Assembly: GCA_963691815.1 (NCBI GenBank)
Contig: OY829657.1
Coordinates: 27,099,243-27,163,242, forward strand
DNA length: 64,000 nt
Direction: 5' to 3'
DNA from: Echiichthys vipera
Lineage: Eukaryota > Chordata > Actinopteri > Perciformes > Trachinidae
This document shows positions 50,087-62,339 of this stretch, in pieces. Position 1 is the stretch's first letter, and each line of letters begins with the position of its first letter. The notes below the pieces were generated by a model. That model was not told where the DNA came from. It saw only the letters and a program-made list of their open reading frames with translations, and did not search any database. The translations under genes were made by a program, and so were the position numbers.

Positions 50087-51131
50087 GTTTTCAAGCTAAG
50101 ACGTCCTCATCAGCGTTTCCAAACGTCTCCATTGTCGGGGCTAGGAAATGCAAAGCATGATATCACAAAAGGTACGTAAGCCTACCTGTCTGATAAGACT
50201 GAGCGAGGTTCGTATCTGCTTGGTTGTTTACAAAGTTCCCCCTCTCAGCCGGAACAGAGAAAAAAACGGAGTTTTCAAACTAAGACGTCCTCAGCAGCGT
50301 TTCCAAACGCCTCCATTGTCGGGGCTAGGAAGCACTGGAATAGTGTAGACGCAAAGCATGATATCACAAAAAGGTATGTCAACCTACCTGTCTGATAAGA
50401 CTGAGCAACGTGCGTATCTGCGTCGTTGTTTACAAAGTTCGCCCTCTCAGCCGGACCAGAGAAAAACGCCACAAGGGAGTTTTCAAACTAAGACGTCCTC
50501 AGCAGCGTTCCCAAACGTCTCCATTGTCGAGGCGAGGAAACACCGGAATAGTGTAGACGCAAAGCATAAGCCTGGTGCAAGAAATATGCGACTTTAAATG
50601 AAAATATAGGAGTGTGAACAAAGTCCAAGTGTACATTTGGTTCACACTGGTAGACTCTCGCTAACAACTCTAGCTAGCAAGCTCGGCGGTTCGTATCCTC
50701 TCGTCTTCAGCTTCGTACTGTTGTAGGACTTCCCTAATTCTCATGTACTTTTCAAGTGTGTTTTGTCTCGCCGCCCGCAGCCTTCTCTGGCTTTCTTCTC
50801 TAGCTTTTTCTGTCATTGTTTCTGTTTAGAAAACAACGTCACGGAGGTTCTGCGCAGTCGTGCAATGGTGGCTCCACCCACTTTGAGGTGGTGCCATGAA
50901 AAACTCAATTGTGATGGAAAAGGACGTGACTGCGACCAAAAGCGATTTGAGTGGAGTGGGTGGAGAGGTTCACTGTGGGATGGAAAAGAGCCATGAGTGA
51001 CTGCTTTATGTAGCTTTAGGCAGGTTTGATAAGCGTAGCGTTATTCCAGCCTACTATGAATGAAGCCTACGGCCATGAAATGAATTCCGATCCCAACTTT
51101 CCATAGTAAATGCACACCAATTAAAACAGCC

Positions 51132-51220
51132 TCCTTCGAGCCGGAGTTGCACCAGCGACCTAAGGATAACTGCTATCATTTGCCTACAGTCCTCCGCTCT
51201 ACCAACTGAGCTATCGAAGG
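51132..51220 (-). tRNA. tRNA-Tyr(GTA), T55G variant (unit 28)
   Basis: T55G. Duplicate of the unit 25 copy. Confidence 0.8.
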
Positions 51221-51915
51221 GCAGATGAAACGTTACCTTGTTCAAGAGGTGCATGGACGCTGATACTGATGCTTAGGCAGAGGTTGTCAAGCAAAGACCG
51301 AACGTTTTCACTCCTAAACAGTATTTCAAAGTGAAAACAACCTCAGTCCATGCAAATGTTTTAGCTCTGTATCAGAAATTATCTCTTCCCACATTAACAA
51401 GCCTGCAAACCCATATCATGTGACCGTTCATGGACACTGGCCATGCGTCCGGTATGGCGTTAACAGTATGCAGGTTATCTAACATCCCTCTGCCATTGAA
51501 TATCAGGGAGGGTAAATTGAAAATACAGAAACTACTTTGGAGGAAGAAGAACAATCGCGCATATTAAGACCAGAAATGGAGTGGCTTGGACCAATGATGA
51601 GGTGGAACTGTTACTGAGTCTAACACATGAGTTAAAGTGGTGACAGTGGTGGAAATCCAACTGGGTGTCTTTGCAAAGCAAATTCAGCGACATATTAGAG
51701 CAACACTGGGAGTATAATCCGTCACAGCTGCAAACCATGGCAAAAGGAGAGGAGAACCCACCCAAGGAGCACTGGAATAGTGTAGACGCAAAGCATGATA
51801 TCACAAAAAGGTATGTCAACCTAGCAGTCTGATAAGACTGAGCGACGTGCGTATCTGCGTCATTGTTTACAAAGTTCTCCCTCTCAGCCGGACCAGAGAT
51901 GAATGGCACAAGGGA

Positions 51916-53744
51916 GTTTTCAAGCTAAGACGTCCTCATCAGCGTTTCCAAACGTCTCCATTGTCGGGGCTAGGAAATGCAAAGCATGATATCACAAAAG
52001 GTACGTAAGCCTACCTGTCTGATAAGACTGAGCGAGGTTCGTATCTGCTTGGTTGTTTACAAAGTTCCCCCTCTCAGCCGGAACAGAGAAAAAAACGGAG
52101 TTTTCAAACTAAGACGTCCTCAGCAGCGTTTCCAAACGCCTCCATTGTCGGGGCTAGGAAGCACTGGAATAGTGTAGACGCAAAGCATGATATCACAAAA
52201 AGGTATGTCAACCTACCTGTCTGATAAGACTGAGCAACGTGCGTATCTGCGTCGTTGTTTACAAAGTTCTCCCTCTCAGCCGGACCAGAGAAAAACGCCA
52301 CAAGGGAGTTTTCAAACTAAGACGTCCTCAGCAGCGTTCCCAAACGTCTCCATTGTCGAGGCGAGGAAACACCGGAATAGTGTAGATGCAAAGCATAAGC
52401 CTGGTGCAAGAAATATGCGACTTTAAATGAAAATATAGGAGTTTGAACAAAGTCCAAGTGTACATTTGGTTCACACTGGTAGACTCTCGCTAACAACTCT
52501 AGCTAGCAAGCTCGGCGGTTCGTATCCTCTCGTCTTCAGCTTCGTACTGTTGTAGGACTTCCCTAATTCTCATGTACTTTTCAAGTGTGTTTTGTCTCGC
52601 CGCCCGCAGCCTTCTCTGGCTTTCTTCTCTAGCTTTTTCTGTCATTGTTTCTGTTTAGAAAACAACGTCACGGAGGTTCTGCGCAGTCGTGCAATGGTGG
52701 CTCCACCCACTTTGAGGTGGTGCCATGAAAAACTCAATTGTGATGGAAAACGACGTGACTGCGACCAAAAGCGATTTGAGTGGAGTGGGTGGAGAGGTTC
52801 ACTGTGGGATGGAAAAGAGCCATGAGTGACTGCTTTATGTAGCTTTAGGCAGGTTTGATTAGCGTAGCGTTATTCCAGCCTAGTATGAATGAAGCCTACG
52901 TCCATGAAATGAATTCCGATCCCAACTTTCCATAGTAAATGCACACCAATTAAAACAGCCTCCTTCGAGCAGGAGTTGAACCAGCGACCTAAGGATAACT
53001 GCTATCATTTGCCTACAGTCCTCCGCTCTACCAACTGAGCTATCGAAGGGCAGATAATACGTTACGTTGTTCAAGAGGTGCATGGACGCTGATACTGATG
53101 CTTAGGCAGAGGTTGTCAAGCAAAGACCGAACGTTTTCACTCCTAAACAGTATTTCAAAGTGAAAACAACCTCAGTCCATGCAAATGTTTTAGCTCTGTA
53201 TCAGAAATTATCTCTTCCCACATTAACAAGCCTGCAAACCCATATCATGTGACCGTTCATGGACACTGGCCATGCGTCCGGTATGGCGTTAACAGTATGC
53301 AGGTTATCTAACATCCCTCTGCCATTGAATATCATGGGGGATAAATTGAAAATACAGAAAATACTTTGGAGGAAGAAGAACAATCGCGCATATTAAGACC
53401 AGAAATGGAGTGGCTTGGACCAAAGATGAGGTGGAACTGTTACTGAGTCTAACACATGAGTTAAAGTGGTGACAGTGGTGGAAATCCAACTGGGTGTCTT
53501 TGCAAAGCAAATTCAGCGACATATTAGAGCAACACTGGGAGTATAATCCGTCACAGCTGCAAACCATGGCAAAAGGAGAGGAGAACCCACCCAAGGAGCA
53601 CTGGAATAGTGTAGACGCAAAGCATGATATCACAAAAAGGTATGTCAACCTAGCTGTCTGATAAGACTGAGCGATGTGCGTATCTGCGTCATTGTTTACA
53701 AAGTTCTCCCTCTCAGCCGGACCAGAGATGAATGGCACAAGGGA
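51916..53744. repeat. Satellite unit 29 (1829 bp)
   Basis: Counterpart of unit 26. tRNA with G63T. SANT remnant 53395-53639. Confidence 0.95.
52961..53049 (-). tRNA. tRNA-Tyr(GTA), G63T variant (unit 29)
   Basis: G63T creates a T51-T63 mismatch in the middle of the T stem. The B box is intact. Its duplicate partner in unit 26 lacks the change, so the change arose after that duplication. Confidence 0.85.
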
Positions 53745-54136
53745 GTTTTCAAGCTAAGACGTCCTCATCAGCGTTTCCAAACGTCTCCATTGTCGGGGCT
53801 AGGAAATGCAAAGCATGATATCACAAAAGGTACGTAAGCCTACCTGTCTGATAAGACTGAGCGAGGTTCGTATCTGCTTGGTTGTTTACAAAGTTCCCCC
53901 TCTCAGCCGGAACAGAGAAAAAACCGGAGTTTTCAAACTAAGACGTCCTCAGCAGCGTTTCCAAACGCCTCCATTGTCGGGGCTAGGAAGCACTGGAATA
54001 GTGTAGACGCAAAGCATGATATCACAAAAAGGTATGTCAACCTACCTGTCTGATAAGACTGAGCACCGTGCGTATCTGCGTCGTTGTTTACAAAGTTCTC
54101 CCTCTCAGCCGGACCAGAGATGAATGGCACAATGGA
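53745..54136. repeat. Extra 392-bp A+B block pair
   Basis: Lies 7,447 bp from the extra pair at 46298 and has the same aaaaccgg variant. It also has a private gagcaccgtg change. Confidence 0.93.
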
Positions 54137-55181
54137 GTTTTCAAGCTAAGACGTCCTCATCAGCGTTTCCAAACGTCTCCATTGTCGGGGCTAGGAAATG
54201 CAAAGCATGATATCACAAAAGGTACGTAAGCCTACCTGTCTGATAAGACTGAGCGAGGTTCGTATCTGCTTGGTTGTTTACAAAGTTCCCCCTCTCAGCC
54301 GGAACAGAGAAAAAAACGGAGTTTTCAAACTAAGACGTCCTCAGCAGCGTTTCCAAACGCCTCCATTGTCGGGGCTAGGAAGCACTGGAATAGTGTAGAC
54401 GCAAAGCATGATATCACAAAAAGGTATGTCAACCTACCTGTCTGATAAGACTGAGCAACGTGCGTATCTGCGTCGTTGTTTACAAAGTTCGCCCTCTCAG
54501 CCGGACCAGAGGAAAACGCCACAAGGGAGTTTTCAAACTAAGACGTCCTCAGCAGCGTTCCCAAACGTCTCCATTGTCGAGGCGAGGAAACACCGGAATA
54601 GTGTAGACGCAAAGCATAAGCCTGGTGCAAGAAATATGCGACTTTAAATGAAAATATAGGAGTGTGAACAAAGTCCAAGTGTACATTTGGTTCACACTGG
54701 TAGACTCTCGCTAACAACTCTAGCTAGCAAGCTCGGCGGTTCGTATCCTCTCGTCTTCAGCTTCGTACTGTTGTAGGACTTCCCTAATTCTCATGTACTT
54801 TTCAAGTGTGTTTTGTCTCGCCGCCCGCAGCCTTCTCTGGCTTTCTTCTCTAGCTTTTTCTGTCATTGTTTCTGTTTAGAAAACAACGTCACGGAGGTTC
54901 TGCGCAGTCGTGCAATGGTGGCTCCACCCACTTTGAGGTGGTGCCATGAAAAACTCAATTGTGATGGAAAACGACGTGACTGCGACCAAAAGCGATTTGA
55001 GTGGAGTGGGTGGAGAGGTTCACTGTGGGATGGAAAAGAGCCATGAGTGACTGCTTTATGTAGCTTTAGGCAGGTTTGATAAGCGTAGCGTTATTCCAGC
55101 CTACTATGAATGAAGCCTACGGCCATGAAATGAATTCCGATCACAACTTTCCATAGTAAATGCACACCAATTAAAACAGCC

Positions 55182-55270
55182 TCCTTCGAGCCGGAGTTGA
55201 ACCAGCGACCTAAGGATAACTGCTATCATTTGCCTACAGTCCTCCGCTCTACCAACTGAGCTATCGAAGG
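55182..55270 (-). tRNA. tRNA-Tyr(GTA), intact (unit 30)
   Basis: Exons and boxes intact. Duplicate of the unit 27 copy. Confidence 0.95.
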
Positions 55271-55965
55271 GCAGATAAAACGTTACCTTGTGCAAGAGGT
55301 GCATGGACGCTGATACTGATGCTTAGGCAGAGGTTGTCAAGCAAAGACCGAACGTTTTCACTCCTAAACAGTATTTCAAAGTGAAAACAACCTCAGTCCA
55401 TGCAAATGTTTTAGCTCTGTATCAGAAATTATCTCTTCCCACATTAACAAGCCTGCAAACCCATATCATGTGACCGTTCATGGACACTGGCCATGCGTCC
55501 GGTATGGCGTTAACAGTATGCAGGTTATCTAACATCCCTCTGCCATTGAATATCATGGGGGATAAATTGAAAATACAGAAACTACTTTGGAGGAAGAAGA
55601 ACAATCGCGCATATTAAGACCAGAAATGGAGTGGCTTGGACCAAAGATGAGGTGGAACTGTTACTGAGTCTAACACATGAGTTAAAGTGGTGACAGTGGT
55701 GGAAATCCAACTGGGTGTCTTTGCAAAGCAAATTCAGCGACATATTAGAGCAACACTGGGAGTATAATCCGTCACAGCTGCAAACCATGGCAAAAGGAGA
55801 GGAGAACCCACCCAAGGAGCACTGGAATAGTGTAGACGCAAAGCATGATATCACAAAAAGGTATGTCAACCTAGCTGTCTGATAAGACTGAGCGACATGC
55901 GTATCTGCGTCATTGTTTACAAAGTTCTCCCTCTCAGCCGGACCAGAGATGAATGGCACAATGGA

Positions 55966-57533
55966 GTTTTCAAGCTAAGACGTCCTCATCAGCGTTTCCA
56001 AACGTCTCCATTGTCGGGGCTAGGAAATGCAAAGCATGATATCACAAAAGGTACGTAAGCCTACCTGTCTGATAAGACTGAGCGAGGTTCGTATCTGCTT
56101 GGTTGTTTACAAAGTTCCCCCTCTCAGCCGGAACAGAGAAAAAAACGGAGTTTTCAAACTAAGACGTCCTCAGCAGCGTTTCCAAACGCCTCCATTGTCG
56201 GGGCTAGGAAGCACTGGAATAGTGTAGACGCAAAGCATGATATCACAAAAAGGTATGTCAACCTACCTGTCTGATAAGACTGAGCAACGTGCGTATCTGC
56301 GTCGTTGTTTACAAAGTTCTCCCTCTCAGCCGGACCAGAGATGAATGGCACAAGGGAGTTTTCAAGCTAAGACGTCCTCATCAGCGTTTCCAAACGTCTC
56401 CATTGTCGGGGCTAGGAAATGCAAAGCATGATATCACAAAAGGTACGTAAGCCTACCTGTCTGATAAGACTGAGCGAGGTTCGTATCTGCTTGGTTGTTT
56501 ACAAAGTTCCCCCTCTCAGCCGGAACAGAGAAAAAAACGGAGTTTTCAAACTAAGACGTCCTCAGCAGCGATTCCAAACGCCTCCATTGTCGGGGCTAGG
56601 AAGCACTGGAATAGTGTAGACGCAAAGCATGATATCACAAAAAGGTATGTCAACCTAGCTGTCTGATAAGACTGAGCGACATGCGTATCTGCGTCATTGT
56701 TTACAAAGTTCTCCCTCTCAGCCGGACCAGAGATGAATGGCACAATGGAGTTTTCAAGCTAAGACGTCCTCATCAGCGTTTCCAAACGTCTCCATTGTCG
56801 GGGCTAGGAAATGCAAAGCATGATATCACAAAAGGTACGTAAGCCTACCTGTCTGATAAGACTGAGCGAGGTTCGTATCTGCTTGGTTGTTTACAAAGTT
56901 CCCCCTCTCAGCCGGAACAGAGAAAAAAACGGAGTTTTCAAACTAAGACGTCCTCAGCAGCGTTTCCAAACGCCTCCATTGTCGGGGCTAGGAAGCACTG
57001 GAATAGTGTAGACGCAAAGCATGATATCACAAAAAGGTATGTCAACCTACCTGTCTGATAAGACTGAGCAACGTGCGTATCTGCGTCGTTGTTTACAAAG
57101 TTCTCCCTCTCAGCCGGACCAGAGATGAATGGCACAAGGGAGTTTTCAAGCTAAGACGTCCTCATCAGCGTTTCCAAACGTCTCCATTGTCGGGGCTAGG
57201 AAATGCAAAGCATGATATCACAAAAGGTACGTAAGCCTACCTGTCTGATAAGACTGAGCGAGGTTCGTATCTGCTTGGTTGTTTACAAAGTTCCCCCTCT
57301 CAGCCGGAACAGAGAAAAAAACGGAGTTTTCAAACTAAGACGTCCTCAGCAGCGATTCCAAACGCCTCCATTGTCGGGGCTAGGAAGCACTGGAATAGTG
57401 TAGACGCAAAGCATGATATCACAAAAAGGTATGTCAACCTAGCTGTCTGATAAGACTGAGCGACATGCGTATCTGCGTCATTGTTTACAAAGTTCTCCCT
57501 CTCAGCCGGACCAGAGATGAATGGCACAATGGA
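55966..57533. repeat. Four extra 392-bp pairs arranged as two 784-bp dimers
   Basis: Same alternating gtttcc / gattcc pattern as 48519-50086, displaced by 7,447 bp. Confidence 0.93.
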
Positions 57534-58578
57534 GTTTTCAAGCTAAGACGTCCTCATCAGCGTTTCCAAACGTCTCCATTGTCGGGGCTAGGAAATGCAA
57601 AGCATGATATCACAAAAGGTACGTAAGCCTACCTGTCTGATAAGACTGAGCGAGGTTCGTATCTGCTTGGTTGTTTACAAAGTTCCCCCTCTCAGCCGGA
57701 ACAGAGAAAAAAACAGAGTTTTCAAACTAAGACGTCCTCAGCAGCGTTTCCAAACGCCTCCATTGTCGGGGCTAGGAAGCACTGGAATAGTGTAGACGCA
57801 AAGCATGATATCACAAAAAGGTATGTCAACCTACCTGTCTGATAAGACTGAGCAACGTGCGTATCTGCGTCGTTGTTTACAAAGTTCGCCCTCTCAGCCG
57901 GACCAGAGAAAAACGCCACAAGGGAGTTTTCAAACTAAGACGTCCTCAGCAGCGTTCCCAAACGTCTCCATTGTCGAGGCGAGGAAACACCGGAATAGTG
58001 TAGACGCAAAGCATAAGCCTGGTGCAAGAAATATGCGACTTTAAATGAAAATATAGGAGTGTGAACAAAGTCCAAGTGTACATTTGGTTCACACTGGTAG
58101 ACTCTCGCTAACAACTCTAGCTAGCAAGCTCGGCGGTTCGTATCCTCTCGTCTTCAGCTTCGTACTGTTGAAGGACTTCCCTAATTCTCATGTACTTTTC
58201 AAGTGTGTTTTGTCTCGCCGCCCGCAGCCTTCTCTGGCTTTCTTCTCTAGCTTTTTCTGTCATTGTTTCTGTTTAGAAAACAACGTCACGGAGGTTCTGC
58301 GCAGTCGTGCAATGGTGGCTCCACCCACTTTGAGGTGGTGCCATGAAAAACTCAATTGTGATGGAAAACGACGTGACTGCGACCAAAAGCGATTTGAGTG
58401 GAGTGGGTGGAGAGGTTCACTGTGGGATGGAAAAGAGCCATGAGTGACTGCTTTATGTAGCTTTAGGCAGGTTTGATAAGCGTAGCGTTATTCCAGCCTA
58501 CTATGAATGAAGCCTACGGCCATGAAATGAACTCCGATCCCAACTTTCCATAGTAAATGCACACCAATTAAAACAGCC

Positions 58579-58667
58579 TCCTTTGAGCCGGAGTTGAACC
58601 AGCGACCTAAGGATAACTGCTATCATTTGCCTACAGTCCTCCGCTCTACCAACTGAGCTATCGAAGG
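58579..58667 (-). tRNA. tRNA-Tyr(GTA), G68A variant (unit 31)
   Basis: G68A gives a C5-A68 mismatch in the acceptor stem. Otherwise intact. Confidence 0.86.
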
Positions 58668-59362
58668 GCAGATGAAACGTTACCTTGTTCAAGAGGTGCA
58701 TGGACGCTGATACTGATGCTTAGGCAGAGGTTGTCAAGCAAAGACCGAACGTTTTCACTCCTAAACAGTATTTCAAAGTGAAAACAACCTCAGTCCATGC
58801 AAATGTTTTAGCTCTGTATCAGAAATTATCTCTTCCCACATTAACAAGCCTGCAAACCCATATCATGTGACCGTTCATGGACACTGGGCATGCGTCCGGT
58901 ATGGCGTTAACAGTATGCAGGTTATCTAACATCCCTCTGCCATTGAATATCATGGGGGATAAATTGAAAATACAGAAACTACTTTGGAGGAAGAAGAACA
59001 ATCGCGCATATTAAGACCAGAAATGGAGTGGCTTGGACCAAAGATGAGGTGGAACTGTTACTGAGTCTAACACATGAGTTAAAGTGGTGACAGTGGTGGA
59101 AATCCAACTGGGTGTCTTTGCAAAGCAAATTCAGCGACATATTAGAGCAACACTGGGAGTATAATCCGTCACAGCTGCAAACCATGGCAAAAGGAGAGGA
59201 GAACCCACCCAAGGAGCACTGGAATAGTGTAGACGCAAAGCATGATATCACAAAAAGGTATGTCAACCTAGCTGTCTGATAAGACTGAGCGACGTGCGTA
59301 TCTGCGTCATTGTTTACAAAGTTCTCCCTCTCAGCCGGACCAGAGATGAATGGCACAAGGGA

Positions 59363-60146
59363 GTTTTCAAGCTAAGACGTCCTCATCAGCGTTTCCAAAC
59401 GTCTCCATTGTCGGGGCTAGGAAATGCAAAGCATGATATCACAAAAGGTACGTAAGCCTACCTGTCTGATAAGACTGAGCGAGGTTCGTATCTGCTTGGT
59501 TGTTTACAAAGTTCCCCCTCTCAGCCGGAACAGAGAAAAAAACGGAGTTTTCAAACTAAGACGTCCTCAGCAGCGATTCCAAACGCCTCCATTGTCGGGG
59601 CTAGGAAGCACTGGAATAGTGTAGACGCAAAGCATGATATCACAAAAAGGTATGTCAACCTAGCTGTCTGATAAGACTGAGCGACGTGCGTATCTGCGTC
59701 ATTGTTTACAAAGTTCTCCCTCTCAGCCGGACCAGAGATGAATGGCACAATGGAGTTTTCAAGCTTAGACGTCCTCATCAGCGTTTCCAAACGTCTCCAT
59801 TGTCGGGGCTAGGAAATGCAAAGCATGATATCACAAAAGGTACGTAAGCCTACCTGTCTGATAAGACTGAGCGAGGTTCGTATCTGCTTGGTTGTTTACA
59901 AAGTTCCCCCTCTCAGCCGGAACAGAGAAAAAAACGGAGTTTTCAAACTAAGACGTCCTCAGCAGCGTTTCCAAACGCCTCCATTGTCGGGGCTAGGAAG
60001 CACTGGAATAGTGTAGACGCAAAGCATGATATCACAAAAAGGTATGTCAACCTAGCTGTCTGATAAGACTGAGCGACGTGCGTATCTGCGTCATTGTTTA
60101 CAAAGTTCTCCCTCTCAGCCGGACCAGAGATGAATGGCACAATGGA
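59363..60146. repeat. Two extra 392-bp A+B pairs
   Basis: Here the order is gattcc pair first, gtttcc pair second, and both have gacgtgc and a caagcttag variant at the following junction. This is a separate amplification from those in units 28 and 31. Confidence 0.92.
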
Positions 60147-61191
60147 GTTTTCAAGCTTAGACGTCCTCATCAGCGTTTCCAAACGTCTCCATTGTCGGGG
60201 CTAGGAAATGCAAAGCATGATATCACAAAAGGTACGTAAGCCTACCTGTCTGATAAGACTGAGCGAGGTTCGTATCTGCTTGGTTGTTTACAAAGTTCCC
60301 CCTCTCAGCCGGAACAGAGAAAAAAACGGAGTTTTCAAACTAAGACGTCCTCAGCAGCGTTTCCAAACGCCTCCATTGTCGGGGCTAGGAAGCACTGGAA
60401 TAGTGTAGACGCAAAGCATGATATCACAAAAAGGTATGTCAACCTACCTGTCTGATAAGACTGAGCAACGTGCGTATCTGCGTCGTTGTTTACAAAGTTC
60501 GCCCTCTCAGCCGGACCAGAGAAAAACGCCACAAGGGAGTTTTCAAACTAAGACGTCCTCAGCAGCGTTCCCAAACGTCTCCATTGTCGAGGCGAGGAAA
60601 CACCGGAATAGTGTAGACGCAAAGCATAAGCCTGGTGCAAGAAATATGCGACTTTAAATGAAAATATAGGAGTGTGAACAAAGTCCAAGTGTACATTTGG
60701 TTCACACTGGTAGACTCTCGCTAACAACTCTAGCTAGCAAGCTCGGCGGTTCGTATCCTCTCGTCTTCAGCTTCGTACTGTTGTAGGACTTCCCTAATTC
60801 TCATGTACTTTTCAAGTGTGTTTTGTCTCGCCGCCCGCAGCCTTCTCTGGCTTTCTTCTCTAGCTTTTTCTGTCATTGTTTCTGTTTAGAAAACAACGTC
60901 ACGGAGGTTCTGCGCAGTCGTGCAATGGTGGCTCCACCCACTTTGAGGTGGTGCCATGAAAAACTCAATTGTGATGGAAAACGACGTGACTGCGACCAAA
61001 AGCGATTTGAGTGGAGTGGGTGGAGAGGTTCACTGTGGGATGGAAAAGAGCCATGAGTGACTGCTTTATGTAGCTTTAGGCAGGTTTGATAAGCGTAGCG
61101 TTATTCCAGCCTACTATGAATGAAGCCTACGGCCATGAAATGAATTCCGATCCCAACTTTCCATAGTAAATGGACACCAATTAAAACAGCC

Positions 61192-61280
61192 TCCTTCGAG
61201 CCGGAGTTGAACCAGCGACCTAAGGATAACTGCTATCATTTGCCTACAGTCCTCCGCTCTACCAACTGAGCTATTGAAGG
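61192..61280 (-). tRNA. tRNA-Tyr(GTA), G6A variant (unit 32)
   Basis: G6A gives an A6-C67 mismatch in the acceptor stem. Last tRNA copy before the retroposon. Confidence 0.86.
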
Positions 61281-61754
61281 GCAGATGAAACGTTACCTTG
61301 TGCAAGAGGTGCATGGACGCTGATACTGATGCTTAGGCAGAGGTTGTCAAGCAAAGACCGAACGTTTTCACTCCTAAACAGTATTTCAAAGTGAAAACAA
61401 CCTCAGTCCATGCAAATGTTTTAGCTCTGTATCAGAAATTATCTCTTCCCACATTAACAAGCCTGCAAACCCATATCATGTGACCGTTCATGGACACTGG
61501 CCATGCGTCCGGTATGGCGTTAACAGTATGCAGGTTATCTAACATCCCTCTGCCATTGAATATCATGGGGGATAAATTGAAAATACAGAAACTACTTTGG
61601 AGGAAGAAGAACAATCGCGCATATTAAGACCAGAAATGGAGTGGCTTGGACCAAAGATGAGGTGGAACTGTTACTGAGTCTAACACATGAGTTAAAGTGG
61701 TGACAGTGGTGGAAATCCAACTGGGTGTCTTTGCAAAGCAAATTCAGCGACATA

Positions 61755-61781
61755 TGATGATGATGATGATGATGATGATGA
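61755..61781. repeat. (GAT)n microsatellite at retroposon 3' end
   Basis: About eight GAT triplets. On the minus strand this is the ATC-repeat tail of the retroposon, joined directly to satellite sequence. Confidence 0.9.
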
Positions 61782-61786
61782 AGCCC

Positions 61787-61792
61787 TTTATT
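61787..61792 (-). promoter_or_regulatory. AATAAA polyadenylation signal of the retroposon
   Basis: Exact AATAAA on the minus strand, six bases before the ATC-repeat tail. Confidence 0.6.
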
Positions 61793-62339
61793 TGTCACTA
61801 GTCACAAGTACCAGCGAAATTGCAGCGCCACCTGTCCAAACATACATGTACATACAATGTGACAGAGGGGTAGACAGGACAGGAGGCAGGAATTGGATTG
61901 AGAAAGTTACAGCATAACATGAGGAGAGGGAGGAGAGAAAAAAAGGCAACCCCCAGACTGTACTCCAGAGGGAGTGCAGTGTGGGAACAGGAAAAAAAAA
62001 CACCTCAGCAACAAAAGCACATAATCACTCTTACAACTGAAAAACTCAAGACTAGCAACAGGGAGGGGGTGAGGGTGGGGGGTGTAACCCCAAGAGACAG
62101 CACCCACCCGGACCTGCAGCCATATTCGGCGCTGGTCACGGACCCGTCTGTCTCACTGGGGGGGTACAAAGCTGCAGAGACGTGGGAGAGGGGGAGGAGG
62201 GTGGGTGCATATCTGTATAAATGTATAATGTCACTGTATGTGTGAGCCTGGGTCGTCACCCCGCCCGGCGTCACAGCCTCGGTGCCTCAGTCTGATCCAA
62301 CGGAGACGGCCTTGATCATGACCCAGGCAGAGTCAACAA
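61793..62339 (-). other. Retroposon 3' untranslated region
   Basis: Minus-strand sequence between the decayed ORF and the AATAAA. It is C/T-rich with a T9 run (62003 downward) and no convincing coding frame. The short frames here overlap in several registers and lack any recognisable motif. Confidence 0.45.

Larger units (their letters stand above)
48519..51915. repeat. Satellite unit 28 (3397 bp, four extra A+B pairs)
   Basis: Four extra pairs fill 48519-50086. The regular unit is 50087-51915. T55G tRNA. SANT remnant 51566-51810. Confidence 0.95.
53745..55965. repeat. Satellite unit 30 (2221 bp, one extra A+B pair)
   Basis: Counterpart of unit 27. Extra pair at 53745-54136. Intact tRNA. 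SANT remnant 55616-55860. Confidence 0.95.
55966..59362. repeat. Satellite unit 31 (3397 bp, four extra A+B pairs)
   Basis: Counterpart of unit 28 in its extra pairs (55966-57533), but its 3' part (after about 58300) has different variants. tRNA with G68A. SANT remnant 59013-59257. Confidence 0.95.
1..61755. repeat. Tandem satellite array, ~1829-bp units each with a tRNA-Tyr
   Basis: Thirty-two head-to-tail units are visible by reading the same landmarks over and over. Spacings between successive block A starts are 1829, 1818 (11-bp tRNA deletion), 1621 (one 208-bp block lost), 1437 or 1426 (one 392-bp block pair lost), 2221 (392 bp gained), 2613 before the insertion (784 bp gained) and 3397 bp (1568 bp gained). 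Units differ by scattered substitutions, so this is not one sequence copied by an assembler. The array runs off both window edges. It is a composite: transposon-derived sequence plus a tRNA gene amplified together. No coding gene lies in it. Confidence 0.97.

Noticed and set aside
58084..58443. 119-residue plus-strand frame in unit 31
   Set aside because: It is longer than in other units only because a TAG became AAG at about 58171. The underlying sequence is the same non-coding stretch.
1..61755. Ribosomal or 5S RNA gene array
   Set aside because: No 5S, 18S or 28S sequence is recognisable. The only RNA gene in the unit is tRNA-Tyr.
61592..61798. Histidine-rich frame with nine consecutive His
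   Set aside because: The His run is the ATC/GAT microsatellite tail of the retroposon read as codons.
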